In this document: positions 38,088 through 64,000 of the stretch, piece after piece
Layout: each line of letters starts with the position of its first letter
Position numbering within the stretch: position 1 is the stretch's first letter
DNA from: Paguma larvata
Taxonomy: Eukaryota; Chordata; Mammalia; Carnivora; Viverridae
Direction of reading: 5' to 3'
DNA length: 64,000 bases
Assembly: GCA_030068075.1 (NCBI GenBank)
Contig: CM057836.1
Span: 64,951,788-65,015,787 of the forward strand
Position numbers and translations under genes: made by a program
Notes under the pieces: generated by a model
What the model was told of the DNA's origin: nothing
The model's input: the letters and a program-made list of their open reading frames with translations, nothing else
Databases searched by the model: none

Positions 38088-38832
38088 ATACATCTAGTTT
38101 TATTATACTTTGTACTAGAATTATCTCAAACATACAATATAATGTATTTCGGCAAAAAAAAAATTGAAATTACAGATTATTTAAAACAGTATCAATTTTC
38201 TATTCCTTCTCGTATACCGGTATACCGACATTCTTCACTGTCCTTGTAGTTGATGCAGAAAAGCCGCATGTCATGTGTTAGTAAGTGATGCCAGATACAA
38301 ACGGTTTGGTCTGTAGATTTAACACGGAGCTGCACCAGGGCTGCAGCGAGATCATAATACACGATCTGTTTAATCAAGGTTAGACCCGTCGTGGGCACTT
38401 CTAATAGTCAAGACTCAAGGTAATCACTGGAAATTAATGGAAGAGAATGGTATCAGGAAATTGGTACGTTTTGTCTCTGATGAGCACAGGAAATATTGTT
38501 TAAGCACCGCTGCCTTGCATACCAACAGCACTAGAGGCGGGTTATTTCCAACGCAGCCTCACAAAATTGAGGAACAGTTTAAATATTGAGATCTAATCTA
38601 TATAATTTCATTAAAAAATCTGGTCTTCCCTCTGCACCTCAAACTTTTGTAACTTGGAGATAAAGTGTTTAGGTGTATTTCCCCCACCCCCCAGAAATGC
38701 TCTATAAATTAAAAAAAAAAATCAACCACATTGAAGAACATTAGGCACAGAGAGTAATGTGTTGGTTCTGAGCTTGCATGCTGGAGTTTCACTGAAAAGA
38801 TAAGAGAAGGGCAGGAGGTGAAGGAAAGGAGT

Positions 38833-63407
<24,575 letters not shown>

Positions 63408-64000
63408 CTGGAAAGGGGGGTGGGAGGGACAGCAGGAAAAGGACCTTAAATGTCAAATTTTCTTCAGGGAGAAAACAAGTGAGGGGGAAATGCCAAGAAA
63501 GCATCTTACATAAAATTTCTCAAATGAAACTTCTGATTCACCTATTTGGCCTAAAAAATAAAACTCTGAAATTTGACCTCAAGCAATGAAGAGCCAATAC
63601 GTAAACAAAACACAGTAATTAAGGCTGACTGCCATCCTGACTGTGATGATGGAGGGGGGCGGCGGGAAGGAGAAACCCTAACTCTCTGCACTGCTGGCTC
63701 TGTTAGGTCAGAATTTCCTTTGACATCAGAAGTTAATGCAAAACCCAGGAGCCATCTTCCCCATCTCAAGAACCATGCTGCCGAAGGGACAAAGGATAAC
63801 CCCATCTGGCACACACCTCTACCTTCTCTGGGGTGTACGCTCTCCCCTGCCGCTCCCATCAAGCGGGTCTTGGTAGTACTGCATCCCCCTCCCTCCAGCT
63901 TCCCCCCCACAATGACTGTCTTGTAACAGGAAATCAAAGAGACAAGGACTTCTTGATGCTGGTCCCTAGAGACAAGGAAGGTCATGAATACATGAAGGAC
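63408..64000 (-). other. SPTBN1: SPTBN1 intron upstream of the first exon in the window
   Basis: No exon is visible. Open frames of 117-144 codons overlap on opposite strands and have no spectrin-like sequence, so I treat all of it as intron. Confidence 0.7.

Larger units (their letters stand above)
37545..38832 (-). other. SPTBN1: SPTBN1 3' UTR (far end approximate)
   Basis: About 1.3 kb of AT-rich, repeat-free sequence follows the stop. I place its end just after the AATAAA at 37570-37565 (minus strand) because a T-rich stretch follows and interspersed repeats begin soon after (a hAT relic at 37170-37490). A second AATAAA at 38087-38082 could give a shorter UTR, and a longer UTR cannot be excluded. 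Confidence 0.55.

Noticed and set aside
63551..63985. 144-codon minus-strand frame as a further SPTBN1 exon
   Set aside because: No spectrin-like sequence, and splice sites do not bracket it in a workable phase.

Overview
This is a mammalian nuclear window. The many tRNA-Lys-derived SINEs with the head 'ggggcgcctgggtggctcag' and an (A/T)-rich 'aaataaataaa' tail are the type I know from Felidae (SINEC_F family), so a cat or close feliform is the likely source. No bacterial-style operons, CRISPR arrays or phage genes are present.

The only protein-coding gene I can support is the 3' part of SPTBN1 (non-erythroid beta-II spectrin), on the minus strand from about 63.4 kb down to 38.8 kb. Twelve coding exons can be placed base by base and their phases join cleanly. 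Together they encode 698 complete residues plus a stop. Counted back from a 2364-residue protein this is about residues 1667-2364: the end of spectrin repeat 13, repeats 14-17 (ankyrin-binding area, then the partial tetramerisation repeat), the charged and Ser/Thr/Pro-rich linker, the PH domain and the C-terminal tail. The known short isoform without the PH domain is also encoded, by read-through of the intron after the 64-bp exon (28 extra codons, stop at 52174-52176). One intron, between 62820 and 63202, begins with GC instead of GT.

Layout: 1-27.7 kb is intergenic and packed with SINEs (21 seen), L1 3' ends, MIR and L2 relics and three solo LTRs within 4.3 kb (14.9-19.2 kb), each with flanking duplications. 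From 27.7 to 37.5 kb is intergenic with no tRNA-Lys SINE; it holds an LTR-like piece, two L1 3' ends and an orphan CpG island at about 33.3-33.9 kb. From 37.5 to 38.8 kb is the probable SPTBN1 3' UTR. From 38.8 to 63.4 kb are the exons and introns. The largest intron (39958-46306) contains an antisense, broken L1 ORF2 with several SINEs inserted in it. From 63408 to 64000 is the start of the next upstream intron.

I found no undescribed gene system. The points most worth checking are the GC donor, the orphan CpG island, a perfect 73-bp direct repeat at 10.9/12.05 kb, the alternative short-isoform end, and the sharp change in SINE density along the window.
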